Assembly: GCA_963791495.1 (NCBI GenBank)
Contig: CAWBST010000027.1
Location: 372,001 to 436,000 of the forward strand
From: JAMXLO01 sp963791495
GTDB lineage: Bacteria; Pseudomonadota; Alphaproteobacteria; Acetobacterales; Acetobacteraceae
Reading direction: 5' to 3'
DNA: 64,000 nucleotides
In this document: positions 27,045-36,508 of the stretch, one piece after another
Numbering within the stretch: the stretch's first letter is position 1
Layout of the letters: each line of letters starts with the position of its first letter
The notes under the pieces: generated by a model
The model's input: the letters and a program-made list of their open reading frames with translations, nothing else
The model's database searches: none
Told to the model about the DNA's origin: nothing
Translations under genes and position numbers: made by a program

Positions 27045-28841
27045 TCAGCCCTCCCAGCCAGCTTTGCGCAAGCCCTCAACCAAGTGTTCGTGATATTCGG
27101 GCCGGAACCACGGAGGGCAGCTACGGACATGAACGCCAAACGATTCAGGCGAGACCTCAATCCCCCTCCGCAATGCAACGGCGGCTTCGTTGATGCGGCC
27201 AAGCTGACCGAGTGCCGCGGCCAGGAATTTATAAGCTAGCGGATGCTCAGGATGCCGCGCTATGGCATGCCTCGCCGCGTCAACCGTGCTGGCATAGTCA
27301 TGTTCGACGTAGTGAGACAACGCGATATGACCGCGCAAATTCGCATCGCGCGGGTCACGGGGACTGAGTTGTAAAGTGGCGAACGCGGCGTCACGCGCTT
27401 CCGAGGGATGACCACCGTGCAGGAGCAACGCGGCCTTGATGCCGTTTGCCCAGGGCGAGTTGGCATTGTTCGCAAGAGCGAGTTCCGCCCGCTTCCAGGC
27501 CTCGCCGAAATTGCCCGAGGTCCAGAGAGCAAATGCCATGATTGCTTGTGCGTCTGCGTCGTTTGGATCGATCTCGACTGCCGCCTGCGCTCGATCGATG
27601 GCGAGTTTGGTCGCGTCGCCCAGCGAAAGATTACCGTAAGCCACAGCTTGCATCATGACCGACTGCGCGAAGGATGCGTGCGCGGAAGAGAATGCATCGT
27701 CAAGAGCTATGGCACGATCGAAGAAATCCCGCGCCCGCGCATTGTCGGCAGCGGTACACTTGCCCATGTACCAAAGGCCGCACTGATATGCTTCCCACGC
27801 GCCGAGGTTCTCCGGCCGCTTTCGCAAAGCACGTCGCTGTTCAAGGCCCGAAATCGCAGGAATGATGGCGTTCGCTACCGCAGTTGTAATCTCGTCCTGA
27901 ACTGCGAAGACCTCTTCTATGTGCCGATCGTAGCGTTCCGCCCATATGTGATTACCGGTCTCAGCATCAATAAGCTGTGCTGTGACCCGAACACGACCAC
28001 CGCTACGGCGCACGCTCCCCTCTACCACGTAGCGCACGCCCAACTCGCGGGCCACCTGCTTCACGTCCACTGCATGACCCTTGTACGTGAAGCTGGAATT
28101 GCGCGCGATCACAAACAGCGAACGGCTGCGCGACAGTTCCGTGATGATGTCCTCGGCCAGGCCATCGGAGAAGTATTCCTGGTCAGGATCGCCACTCATG
28201 TTGGTAAACGCCAGCACGGCTATCGAGGGCTTATCTGGCAGCGGCAATGCTTCGCGCTCGATGGATCGCGGCGCACTCGCGGCAGCTTCGAGCTTCAGAA
28301 TAAATGCCTCTACCGGCCGGCCGATATTCTTCAGCCTGAGCGCCCCAAGCTCCTCAAAGGCCAGATCGAGCCGATCGTGCACATGATCGCGCACCGATCG
28401 GGAGACGCAGATGCCGCCTGGCGGGCACTCGGCCTGAAGCCTGACTGCCACGTTGACGCCGTCGCCATGCAGGTCGGTTCCATCGGCAATTGTGTCGCCG
28501 ATGTTGATGCCGATGCGGAACCGTATGGCCCGATCGGGCTGCAGGCCACCCTCGTGAACCGATATCTGCTGTTGCACCTTCATGGCGCAGCGCACTGCAC
28601 CATCGATGCTGTCGAATGCCACCAGCAGAGAGTCACCCCCGGTCTGAACAATGCTCCCGCCATGCTCCCCGATGGCAGGGTCGATCACCTCATTGCGAAG
28701 CGTACGCAGCCGCTCAAGTGTACCGAGGTCATCCAACCCAATCAGGCGGCTGTAGCCGACCATGTCGGCGTACACCACCGCGACCAGCTTCCGCCGATCT
28801 GCCGGCCTTCCGACCGAAACCGGCGTGTCGGTCCCAGACAT
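27045..28841 (-). CDS. Class III adenylate/guanylate cyclase with TolB-like and TPR domains
   Basis: The 598-residue protein has an N-terminal cyclase domain (about 15-185): VVYADMVGYSRL supplies a metal aspartate, GGDSLLVAF follows, and GDGVNVAVRLQ supplies the catalytic Asn-Arg pair. A TolB-like/FlgO-type domain (SIAVLAFTNMSGDPDQEYFSDG) and several TPR units complete it. It should make cAMP (or cGMP) in response to protein partners. Such multi-domain cyclases are expanded in rhizobia and Rhodospirillales. A relic of a second one is at 55573-55710. Confidence 0.9.
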   Translation of the reverse strand: MSGTDTPVSVGRPADRRKLVAVVYADMVGYSRLIGLDDLGTLERLRTLRNEVIDPAIGEHGGSIVQTGGDSLLVAFDSIDGAVRCAMKVQQQISVHEGGLQPDRAIRFRIGINIGDTIADGTDLHGDGVNVAVRLQAECPPGGICVSRSVRDHVHDRLDLAFEELGALRLKNIGRPVEAFILKLEAAASAPRSIEREALPLPDKPSIAVLAFTNMSGDPDQEYFSDGLAEDIITELSRSRSLFVIARNSSFTYKGHAVDVKQVARELGVRYVVEGSVRRSGGRVRVTAQLIDAETGNHIWAERYDRHIEEVFAVQDEITTAVANAIIPAISGLEQRRALRKRPENLGAWEAYQCGLWYMGKCTAADNARARDFFDRAIALDDAFSSAHASFAQSVMMQAVAYGNLSLGDATKLAIDRAQAAVEIDPNDADAQAIMAFALWTSGNFGEAWKRAELALANNANSPWANGIKAALLLHGGHPSEARDAAFATLQLSPRDPRDANLRGHIALSHYVEHDYASTVDAARHAIARHPEHPLAYKFLAAALGQLGRINEAAVALRRGIEVSPESFGVHVRSCPPWFRPEYHEHLVEGLRKAGWEG

Positions 28842-28994
28842 GGCGTTCAGTCCCGCGATCTCATCGATTGAGCAAGCAGAGGCACTGATGACACAACAGA
28901 CAGCAATTACCTATCACCAAGGGCCCCTCCGGGCGAGAGGTATCATGGCATGGCGACAGGCGCTTGCTGCCTTTGGGCCACGGTAAGCCCGAGA

Positions 28995-29627
28995 TCACGC
29001 AGCCCGGGTCAGCCGCTTCATGAATGCGGAGATCCGATGCCGCCGTAGCTCGCTGCGCGCCTTCGCGTCCGTCGTCATGTAGTTGAGCTGCACCGAATAG
29101 CGCTGGCCGGTGAACCGCTTGTGGCCATGCCAGGCGGCCGGCCCGTTGGGGAACACCAGCAGAGTGCCGTTCACCGGCGGCACCTCCACAGCATAACTCT
29201 CCAGATCGCCGGGGCCACGCAACAGACGCAGGCAGCCTTCGTGCTGCGCCCAGGCATCGGTCGTCGGGTTCAGGTAAAGCAGCACCGTGACGCGCTTCGC
29301 CGTCGAGTCACAATGGATGTAGCCGTCGCGCTCATTGGTCCAGCCTCGCAGCGTGACCATGGTTGGCGCGTCGGAAAGATCCAGATCGAACCGCTCCGCG
29401 ATCGCCTGCCGCAGCGTAGCACCCTCCAGTTCATCCATCAGCGCCCGCGCATGCGGACCGAGCGCCAGGGCATCCAACGGGAAGGAACCTCGCTTGCCCA
29501 ACGGGGGCAGGTCGGCCACGACCGCACGCAAGGCGTCGGCCGGCACGAAGCCCGGCACAACCACATGCGGAAACGGATCCGCCGCCACCGGCGTAGCGCG
29601 CAGCGCAGGATAATCGAGCTCGATCAT
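28995..29627 (-). CDS. 2-oxoglutarate/Fe(II)-dependent oxygenase (prolyl 4-hydroxylase-like)
   Basis: The 210-residue protein has the double-stranded beta-helix iron site: IHCDS (His-x-Asp) and AWHGHKRFTGQRYSVQLNYM, with the distal histidine and the arginine that binds 2-oxoglutarate. It hydroxylates an unknown peptide or small-molecule substrate in the cytosol. The start ATG 29627 follows AAGGA; a codon at 29705 lies too far upstream. It diverges from zapE over about 70 bases. Confidence 0.83.
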   Translation of the reverse strand: MIELDYPALRATPVAADPFPHVVVPGFVPADALRAVVADLPPLGKRGSFPLDALALGPHARALMDELEGATLRQAIAERFDLDLSDAPTMVTLRGWTNERDGYIHCDSTAKRVTVLLYLNPTTDAWAQHEGCLRLLRGPGDLESYAVEVPPVNGTLLVFPNGPAAWHGHKRFTGQRYSVQLNYMTTDAKARSELRRHRISAFMKRLTRAA

Positions 29628-29696
29628 GCGGCAGTCCTTACCACGGAACCCGTCGCGTTGAACCCCGGGCGCCGACGCGCTATCTGCGAGCCGGAC

Positions 29697-30848
29697 ATGG
29701 ACCACCCGGGCGCCGACATCCCTGCGCAGCGCGGGCCGCTGCCAGCCTTCCGGGCGATGGTGGCGGCCGGCGAGCTGGCATCTGATTTATCGCAGCAATT
29801 CGTGGCAGAACGCCTCCAGAGGCTATGGGGCAGGCTGCGCGGCTACGATCCGCCGCCGCGCGTGGGCAACAGCGTCGGCCTGTTCGCGCGCCTGCTACGC
29901 CGCGAACCGACGCCGGACCAGCCGAACGGTCTCTACATCGTGGGCGAGGTCGGCCGCGGCAAATCCATGCTGATGGACCTGTTCTTCGCCGCCGCCGACG
30001 TGCGCCGCAAGCAGCGCATCCACTTCCACCGCTTCATGCAGAATGTTCATTCCCGGTTTCATGCCTTCAGGCGTGCCAATCCCGACATCGACGACCCGAT
30101 CCCGCCGCTCGCCGATACGATCGCCACCGAAGCGGCGCTGCTCTGCTTCGACGAGTTCCAGGTCAACGACATCGCCGATGCGATGATCCTCGGTCGGCTG
30201 TTTCAGGCGCTGTTCGATCGTGGCGTGGTCGTGGTCGCCACGTCCAACATCGCGCCGGACGATCTGTTCAAGGGCCAGCCGGGCCGCGACGCGTTCCTGC
30301 CGTTCATCGCGCTGATCAAGCAGCGGCTCGACGTGGTGATGATGGATGCCGGCCGCGACTTCCGTCGTTCGCGCCTGCGCGGCATGCGCACCTGGCTGGT
30401 CCCCGTCGATGCCCGGGCCGAGCGTGAGCTGGACCGCGCCTTCGCCGAACTGACCGGTGGCGCGGAGGGCAAGCCCGAGACCCTGTGGGTGATGGGGCGG
30501 AAGTTCGTCGTGCCGCTCACGGCAGAGGGCGTGGCGCGCTGTGACTTCGACCAGCTGTGCGGCACGGCACTCGGAACCGGTGATTATCTCGCGCTGGCGG
30601 CGCGGTTCCACACGCTGATCCTCGACGGAATTCCGCGCCTGTCGCCGGACAATTACGACAAGGCGCGACGCTTCATCATGCTGATCGACACGCTGTACGA
30701 TCACCGGGTGAAGCTGATCGCGTCGGCGGATGCGATGCCGGACCAGCTCTATCAGCGCGGCGAGAACGCGCGGATGTTCGAGCGCACGGCGTCTCGGCTG
30801 GATGAAATGCAGAGCCAGGACTGGCTGGAACTGCCGCACCTCACCTGA
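29697..30848 (+). CDS. zapE: Cell division protein ZapE / AFG1-like ATPase
   Basis: The 383-residue P-loop protein has Walker A GEVGRGKSMLMD, Walker B LLCFDEFQVND, and the AFG1 family blocks ATSNIAPDDLF, RRFIMLIDTLYDH and FERTASRLDEMQS. ZapE is an ATPase linked to the division ring in bacteria, and LACE1/AFG1 in mitochondria handles membrane protein turnover. The start at 29697 is the ATG nearest to the conserved N-terminus. It has its own promoter region shared with the divergent oxygenase. Confidence 0.93.
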   Translation: MDHPGADIPAQRGPLPAFRAMVAAGELASDLSQQFVAERLQRLWGRLRGYDPPPRVGNSVGLFARLLRREPTPDQPNGLYIVGEVGRGKSMLMDLFFAAADVRRKQRIHFHRFMQNVHSRFHAFRRANPDIDDPIPPLADTIATEAALLCFDEFQVNDIADAMILGRLFQALFDRGVVVVATSNIAPDDLFKGQPGRDAFLPFIALIKQRLDVVMMDAGRDFRRSRLRGMRTWLVPVDARAERELDRAFAELTGGAEGKPETLWVMGRKFVVPLTAEGVARCDFDQLCGTALGTGDYLALAARFHTLILDGIPRLSPDNYDKARRFIMLIDTLYDHRVKLIASADAMPDQLYQRGENARMFERTASRLDEMQSQDWLELPHLT

Positions 30849-30993
30849 CCGGCCAAAGCGTCCTCCCGATCGACGCATGAATGCAGCTCTCATTGAGGAT
30901 GAGAACTGATCCTTTGTCATTGCCTGCTTGGGCTCCCTTATGGAGCGCCGCTGGCCCGTTTCGGCGCGCCGACAAACTGGTGACAGAGGTAAC

Positions 30994-31422
30994 ATGAGAG
31001 ATTCGTATCGGGGCGCGTGCTTCTGCGGCGCTGTCGAAATAGAGGTCGTCGGGCAGCCCAGTGCCATGGGCTATTGCCATTGCCGATCGTGCCGATCCTG
31101 GTCGGCGGGACCTGTGAACGCCTTCACCCTTTGGCCGCCAGAGGCGGTGAAGGTGACCAAGGGCGAGCAGCACGTCGCGATGTACCGCAAGGCGGAACTG
31201 AGCCATCGACAGTTCTGCCGCATCTGCGGCGGACACCTGATGACCCGCCATCCCCCGCTCGGAATGGTCGATGTCTTCGCAGCGACCATTCCCGACCTGG
31301 CATTCGTCCCGCAGGTGCACGTCAACTACGCCGAAACGGTTCTGCCGATGCGCGATGGGCTGCCAAAGCTGAAGGATTTCCCTGCGGAGTTCGGCGGCAC
31401 GGGCGAGACTTTCCCCGAATAA
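30994..31422 (+). CDS. GFA (glutathione-dependent formaldehyde-activating)-like zinc protein
   Basis: The 142-residue protein has the cysteine set of the GFA/CENP-V family: GACFCGAVE, CHCRSCR and FCRICGGHL, giving two zinc sites. True GFA enzymes promote the addition of formaldehyde to glutathione, but most family members lack a proven role. The ATG 30994 follows AGAGG. It stands alone between zapE and the RTX gene. Confidence 0.86.
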   Translation: MRDSYRGACFCGAVEIEVVGQPSAMGYCHCRSCRSWSAGPVNAFTLWPPEAVKVTKGEQHVAMYRKAELSHRQFCRICGGHLMTRHPPLGMVDVFAATIPDLAFVPQVHVNYAETVLPMRDGLPKLKDFPAEFGGTGETFPE

Positions 31423-31570
31423 ATTCAGTTCCCCGACTGGTGATGCAGCGCACATCGGCGCTGCCACCGTCGTGCTCTCCTGGAATCTGGGCGATGTCGG
31501 CCGTGCTGTCGGAGACAGGGCCAGTGTCGGCACGCCCAGTTCATAACTAGCGCAAACCCCCGAAAGGACG

Positions 31571-34500
31571 ATGACAATGGCTATTTCGGCCAACTTCAAT
31601 CCCGGCGCCGGCGTGTTGGCGGCGCTCGGCGACAACGCCAAGAATGCGATCTCGTTCAGCCGCGACGCGGCTGGCACCCTACTCGTCAACAATGGCGCCG
31701 TACCCATCGCGGGCGGCACAGCAACGGTCGCCAACACGACAGAGATCCAGGGCTTTGGGCTGGGTGCCGACGACACGATCTCACTCGATGAAGCCAATGG
31801 TGCGCTGCCTGCAGCCGAGTTGTTCGGTGGTGCGGGCAATGACGTGCTGACGGGCGGCTCTGGCGCTGATCAGCTCTTCGGACAGGACGGCAACGATACA
31901 TTGCTCGGCAAAGGCGGTGATGACCTGTTGTTCGGCGGTGCGGGTGATGACGTGCTGACCGGCGGCGCGGGCAATGACCAGGTCTTCGGGCAGGACGGCA
32001 ACGACCGCATGATCTGGAACCCGGGCGACGGCAGCGACCTGTTCGAGGGCGGCGCGGGCAACGATACGGCCGAGGTCAATGGCGGCAACGGTGCCGAGAC
32101 ATTCAGCATCACGGCCAACGGCGGACGGGTACGCTTCGATCGTCTCGATCCCGCCCCGTTCAGCATCGACATCGGCACCACCGAGAACCTCGTCGTCAAC
32201 GCCAATGGCGGCGACGATACCATTACCGCTGGCAACGGCCTCGCCGGCCTCATCCAGCTCACTCTCGATGGCGGCGCGGGCAACGACACGATCACCGGCG
32301 GCGACGGCAACGACACGCTGCTCGGTGGTGACGGCAACGACCTCGTCGCGGGCGGTCGCGGCAACGACGTGGCATTTCTCGGCACCGGCGACGACACCTT
32401 CGTCTGGAACCCGGGCGACGGCAGCGACACCGTCGAAGGCCAGGACGGCAACGACACGCTGCTGTTCAACGGCGCCAACGTCAACGAGAACATCGACATC
32501 TCCGCCAACGGCGGGCGGGCGCGGTTCTTCCGCGATGTCGCCAACATCACCATGGATCTCAACGGCGTCGAGAACATCCAGTTCAACGCACTGGGCGGCG
32601 CGGACAAGATCACGGTGAACGACCTGAGCGGCACCGATGTAAAGAACGTCGATATCGACCTCGCGGCGCCATCAGGCGGGACGACCGGCGATGGCCAGGC
32701 GGACACCGTGATCGTCGATGGCACGGCCAAGGCCGATCAGATCGACATCTCCGGCAACAGCGGTTCGATCGTTGTCACAGGTCTGCCAGCGCAGGTGAAC
32801 ATCAGCGGCTCCGAAGGTGCCAACGACTCGCTCGTCATCAACGGCCTCGGGGGCAACGACACGATCAATGCGTCGGCACTCAACGCCGGGTCGACCAAGC
32901 TGACGATCGACGGCGGCGCCGGCAAAGACACCATCACCGGCAGCCGCGGCGACGACACACTGATCGGTGGTGACGGCGATGACATGGTCATTGGCGGCGC
33001 CGGCAACGACGTGGCGTTTCTCGGCGCCGGCGACGACACGTTCGTCTGGAACCCCGGCGACGGCAGCGACACCGTCGAAGGCCAGGACGGCAACGACACG
33101 CTGCTGTTCAACGGCGCCAACGTCAACGAGAAAGTCGACATCTCGGCCAACGGTGGAAGGGTGCGGTTCGTACGTGATGTCGCCAACATCACCATGGATC
33201 TCAACGGCGTCGAGAACATCCAGTTCAACGCCCTGGGCGGCGCCGACAACATCGTGGTCAATGATCTGAGCGGCACCGACGTGAAAAAGGTCGCGATCGA
33301 TCTGGCGGCGGCAAACTCGACAAGCGGCGATGGCCAGCCCGACCAGGTGACCGTCAACGGCACCGCCGGTGATGATGTCATCAAGGTCACCGGCAACGGT
33401 GGCGTCGTGCGTGTGAACGGCCTCCCCGCGAAGGTGACGATCGCGAACGCGGAGAGTGCCAATGACATGCTGACGGTCAACGGTCTCGGCGGCAACGACA
33501 CCATCGATGCATCGGCGCTCAAGGCCGGCCTGATCAACCTGCTGATCGACGGCGGTGACGGCGACGACACCATCACGGGCAGCGCCGGCGATGATACGGT
33601 CTTCGGTGGTCGCGGCAACGACGTTGCGTTCCTGGGCAAGGGCGACGACACGTTCGTCTGGAACCCGGGCGACGGCAGCGACACGGTCGAAGGCCAGGCC
33701 GGCAACGACACGCTGCTGTTCAACGGCGCCAACGTCGCCGAGAACATCGACATATCGGCCAATGGCGGACGGGTACGGTTCTTCCGCGATGTCGCGAACA
33801 TCACCATGGACCTGAACAAGGTGGAGACGATCGACTTCCACGCCCTCGGCGGCGCGGACAATGTCACGGTCAACGACCTCTCGGGCACCGACGTCACCAA
33901 CGTCAAGGTCGATCTCGCGGCGGCGGGCGGCGGTGGCGACGGCGCGGCGGACACGATCACCATCAACGGCACCGCCGGCGACGACGTGATCACCATCGCC
34001 AACAACAACGGTGTGGTCACAGTGTCGGGCCTGGCCAGCACGGTGACGATCACCGGCTTCGAGGCCGCGAACGACCGCATCGTCATCAATGGTCTCGGCG
34101 GCGACGACGTCATCGAGGCGTCAGGGCTGGGAACGGCAATCCAGCTCACCGAGAATGGCGGCGATGGCAACGATGTCCTGATCGGCAGCGCCGGCAACGA
34201 CACTCTGACCGGCGGCGCCGGCGACGACGTGCTGATCGGCGGCGCGGGTCAGGACACACTCGACGGCGGTCCCGGTGACAACATCCTCATTCAGGACGCG
34301 AAGGTCGGGGCCTTGGCGCCAAGCGACCCTCAAACCGGCCAGCCGACCGAGTTCGACGGGACCGATGGCAACGACCAGATCAAGGTCGGGCTCGTGAACG
34401 GTGGAGTGCAGATCACCGGACTTGCGAGCCCTGTCAGCTTCGACAGTGCCTCGGCTCCGAATGCGATTGCCATAACGGGCGGTGCGGGTGACGACATCAT

Positions 34501-34864
34501 CGACGCATCCACGATGACGTCACCTAGCATGCAGTTCATCCTCATCGGCGGTGCCGGCGACGACATGCTGCACGGTGGCCAGGGGAACGACCTGCTGCTC
34601 GGCGGCGCCGGGTCAGATCGGTTCCAGTTCTCCGGGCTCAACGGCACCGACAGGATCGCCGACTTCCAGCAAGGGGTCGACAAGATCGATATCACCGGGT
34701 ACGGCGCGGCACTCAGCAGCTTCAGCGATCTGGCAGGCCATATCGCACAGGTCGGTGCCGACGTTCAGGTTGATCTCGGTGCCAAGGTGACCGGCGCGGG
34801 GATGATCGTCCTCCAGAACACCCAGTTGGCGGCAATCGGCGCCTCCGACTTTACATTCGCTTAG
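31571..34864 (+). CDS. RTX-type calcium-binding repeat protein, 1097 residues
   Basis: The product is almost wholly repeats: clusters of GGxGxDxUx nonapeptides (GGAGNDTLTGG type) that bind Ca2+ in beta-rolls, alternating with about 90-residue beta-rich segments containing DDTFVWNPGDGSD and NITMDLN. The C-terminus (DRIADFQQGVDKIDITGYG and a final DFTFA) is typical of type I secretion substrates, so it is probably exported without an N-terminal signal. No enzyme domain is visible and no type I secretion genes lie nearby. ATG 31577 (two codons downstream) is an alternative. It may be an S-layer, adhesin or matrix protein. Confidence 0.9.
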   Translation: MTMAISANFNPGAGVLAALGDNAKNAISFSRDAAGTLLVNNGAVPIAGGTATVANTTEIQGFGLGADDTISLDEANGALPAAELFGGAGNDVLTGGSGADQLFGQDGNDTLLGKGGDDLLFGGAGDDVLTGGAGNDQVFGQDGNDRMIWNPGDGSDLFEGGAGNDTAEVNGGNGAETFSITANGGRVRFDRLDPAPFSIDIGTTENLVVNANGGDDTITAGNGLAGLIQLTLDGGAGNDTITGGDGNDTLLGGDGNDLVAGGRGNDVAFLGTGDDTFVWNPGDGSDTVEGQDGNDTLLFNGANVNENIDISANGGRARFFRDVANITMDLNGVENIQFNALGGADKITVNDLSGTDVKNVDIDLAAPSGGTTGDGQADTVIVDGTAKADQIDISGNSGSIVVTGLPAQVNISGSEGANDSLVINGLGGNDTINASALNAGSTKLTIDGGAGKDTITGSRGDDTLIGGDGDDMVIGGAGNDVAFLGAGDDTFVWNPGDGSDTVEGQDGNDTLLFNGANVNEKVDISANGGRVRFVRDVANITMDLNGVENIQFNALGGADNIVVNDLSGTDVKKVAIDLAAANSTSGDGQPDQVTVNGTAGDDVIKVTGNGGVVRVNGLPAKVTIANAESANDMLTVNGLGGNDTIDASALKAGLINLLIDGGDGDDTITGSAGDDTVFGGRGNDVAFLGKGDDTFVWNPGDGSDTVEGQAGNDTLLFNGANVAENIDISANGGRVRFFRDVANITMDLNKVETIDFHALGGADNVTVNDLSGTDVTNVKVDLAAAGGGGDGAADTITINGTAGDDVITIANNNGVVTVSGLASTVTITGFEAANDRIVINGLGGDDVIEASGLGTAIQLTENGGDGNDVLIGSAGNDTLTGGAGDDVLIGGAGQDTLDGGPGDNILIQDAKVGALAPSDPQTGQPTEFDGTDGNDQIKVGLVNGGVQITGLASPVSFDSASAPNAIAITGGAGDDIIDASTMTSPSMQFILIGGAGDDMLHGGQGNDLLLGGAGSDRFQFSGLNGTDRIADFQQGVDKIDITGYGAALSSFSDLAGHIAQVGADVQVDLGAKVTGAGMIVLQNTQLAAIGASDFTFA
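32250..33905 (+). repeat. Three long internal DNA repeats in the RTX gene
   Basis: A segment coding for VAFLGxGDDTFVWNPGDGSD and the following beta-rich stretch recurs at about 32361-32650, 33001-33290 and 33613-33905 with very few base changes, so the repeat period is about 610-640 bases. A weaker, older copy lies near 31990-32230. Such repeats allow unequal recombination and length change. Confidence 0.85.
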
Positions 34865-34879
34865 CGTCAACGGGATCGC

Positions 34880-34907
34880 ATGGGGCGGCGTCGCAACGTC
34901 GCCCCAT
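34880..34907 (+). terminator. Terminator hairpin after the RTX gene
   Basis: ATGGGGCG and CGCCCCAT pair, with an inner GCGT/ACGT part around CGCA, 16 bases after the stop. The T-rich tail is short, but position and stem strength suit termination. Confidence 0.6.
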
Positions 34908-34980
34908 CGCTCTCCTCGCGTGCTCCGCGGACACGGTCTATTCTCAGTCAGATCAAGCGAAGGGGGAGTACCGATCGATC

Positions 34981-35472
34981 ATGACGAAGCGCATCGACGC
35001 CGCAGCGATAGCACCGATCATTGGAACACTTTATCCATCGCCATTCGATGAACCTTGCCGAGAGCGCGCGCGCAAGAAGCTCGGTGACGCGGCGGGGCTC
35101 ACGCAATTCGGCGTCAACCTGCTGCACCTTCCGCCGGGCGCCTGGTCCAGCCAGCGGCACTGGCACACCGCGGAGGACGAATTCGTGTATGTGCTTTCCG
35201 GTGAAGTGACGCTTGTCTCGGATGGCGGCGACGAATTGCTGCGCGCCGGTGATGCCGCAGGGTTCAAGGCAGGCGACACCAACGGCCACTGTCTGCAGAA
35301 CCGCTCCGACGGCGACGCCTACGTCCTGGAAGTCGGCACGCGTGTTGCGGGGAACGCCGCTTACTACAATGACATCGACATGATGGCACCCGCCGGCGGG
35401 AAGCCCGCGGCGTACACCCATCGGGACGGTACGCCCTACCCGGACATCAAGCGTCGCGGGCCAGGGTCGTAG
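34981..35472 (+). CDS. Cupin-domain protein
   Basis: The 163-residue protein has both cupin motifs: GAWSSQRHWHTAEDEFVYVLSGE (HxH...E...) and the second motif GDTNGHCLQN with its histidine. These supply the metal ligands of a mononuclear metal site in a beta-barrel. Small cupins of this type bind or isomerise small metabolites. Here no substrate can be named. It is a single gene after the RTX terminator and before rlmB. Confidence 0.84.
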   Translation: MTKRIDAAAIAPIIGTLYPSPFDEPCRERARKKLGDAAGLTQFGVNLLHLPPGAWSSQRHWHTAEDEFVYVLSGEVTLVSDGGDELLRAGDAAGFKAGDTNGHCLQNRSDGDAYVLEVGTRVAGNAAYYNDIDMMAPAGGKPAAYTHRDGTPYPDIKRRGPGS

Positions 35473-35521
35473 GGGCTCTCCGCCTGTCCAACAGTCGTGG
35501 CGCGGTCTATACCCTGCGCCG

Positions 35522-36508
35522 ATGAAACCTCCCCATTCCAATCGCCATGGCGGCTCCGGGCGGCCGCCCGGTGAGCGCGGTCCCGACCGCGGCGGCGGTC
35601 CTCCGCGCCACCAAGGCCAGGTCGGCGACCGCCAGCAGCAGCGCCCCAATCACCAAGGCCACGGCCAGGGCGGCCAGCCGTCGCAATTCGTCCGTCCGCA
35701 AGGTCCTCGTCCGCAGGGGAAGCCGTTCCACAACCGCCCGCAGGACAACCAGCATCGCGACCGCCAGCGCGACCACGGCCACCGTCCGGACACCCCACGC
35801 GGCGCCCTCTGGCTCTACGGCCTGCATGCGGTGGCCGCGGCGCTCGCCAACCCCGCCCGCCGGCTCCGCCACCTCATGCTGACAGAGGAGGCGCAGCAGA
35901 CCCTGGCCCAGCGCCAACCGCCGCCGTGGCCGCTGTCGGCCGAGCAGGTTGAGCGCGGCCGGCTCGACCATCTGCTCGGCCGCGACATCGCGCACCAGGG
36001 CGCCGCCTTGCTCGCCGACCCGCTCGGGACGCCCAGCCTGCAACAGGCACTGGACCGCGCCGGCCCGCTGATCGTGCTCGACCAGGTCACCGACCCGCGC
36101 AACGTCGGCGCCATCCTGCGCTCGGCCGCGGCGTTCGGCGTGGCAGCGGTGATCACCCAGGACCGCAACGCCCCCGAAGAGACCGGCGCGCTCGCCAAGG
36201 CCGCGTCCGGCGCGCTGGAGACCATCCCGCTGCTGCGCGCGGTCAACATCGCCCGCACGCTGATCGCGTTGAAGGCGGCCGGCATCTGGACGGTCGGCCT
36301 CGACACCGGCGGCGCGATGCTGTCGGGGCCCTCGCTGGAAGGGCGCCGCGTCGCGCTGGTACTCGGCGCCGAGGGCGAGGGCCTGCGCAGGCTGACGCGG
36401 GAAACCTGTGACGAGATCGCCGGCCTGCGCATGCCGGGCAAGATGGAGAGCCTGAATGTCTCCGCCGCCGCAACGGTGGCGCTCTATGAGCTGACGAGGC
36501 GCGCATGA
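35522..36508 (+). CDS. rlmB: 23S rRNA (guanosine-2'-O)-methyltransferase, TrmH/RlmB (SpoU) family
   Basis: The 328-residue protein begins with about 90 residues of Gln/Gly/His/Arg-rich sequence, likely disordered and RNA-contacting, then a SpoU substrate-binding domain (LYGLHAVAAALANP) and the knotted methyltransferase: LDQVTDPRNVGAILRSA (motif 1), LVLGAEGEGLRRL (motif 2) and MPGKMESLNVSAA (motif 3). RlmB methylates G2251 of 23S rRNA; TrmH-like assignment is possible. The stop overlaps the next start as ATGA. Confidence 0.9.
   Translation: MKPPHSNRHGGSGRPPGERGPDRGGGPPRHQGQVGDRQQQRPNHQGHGQGGQPSQFVRPQGPRPQGKPFHNRPQDNQHRDRQRDHGHRPDTPRGALWLYGLHAVAAALANPARRLRHLMLTEEAQQTLAQRQPPPWPLSAEQVERGRLDHLLGRDIAHQGAALLADPLGTPSLQQALDRAGPLIVLDQVTDPRNVGAILRSAAAFGVAAVITQDRNAPEETGALAKAASGALETIPLLRAVNIARTLIALKAAGIWTVGLDTGGAMLSGPSLEGRRVALVLGAEGEGLRRLTRETCDEIAGLRMPGKMESLNVSAAATVALYELTRRA

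Noticed and set aside
32737..34203. Long antisense frames over the RTX gene
   Set aside because: They mirror the repeated RTX sequence and GC-rich codon bias; Ser/Pro-rich translations without motifs.
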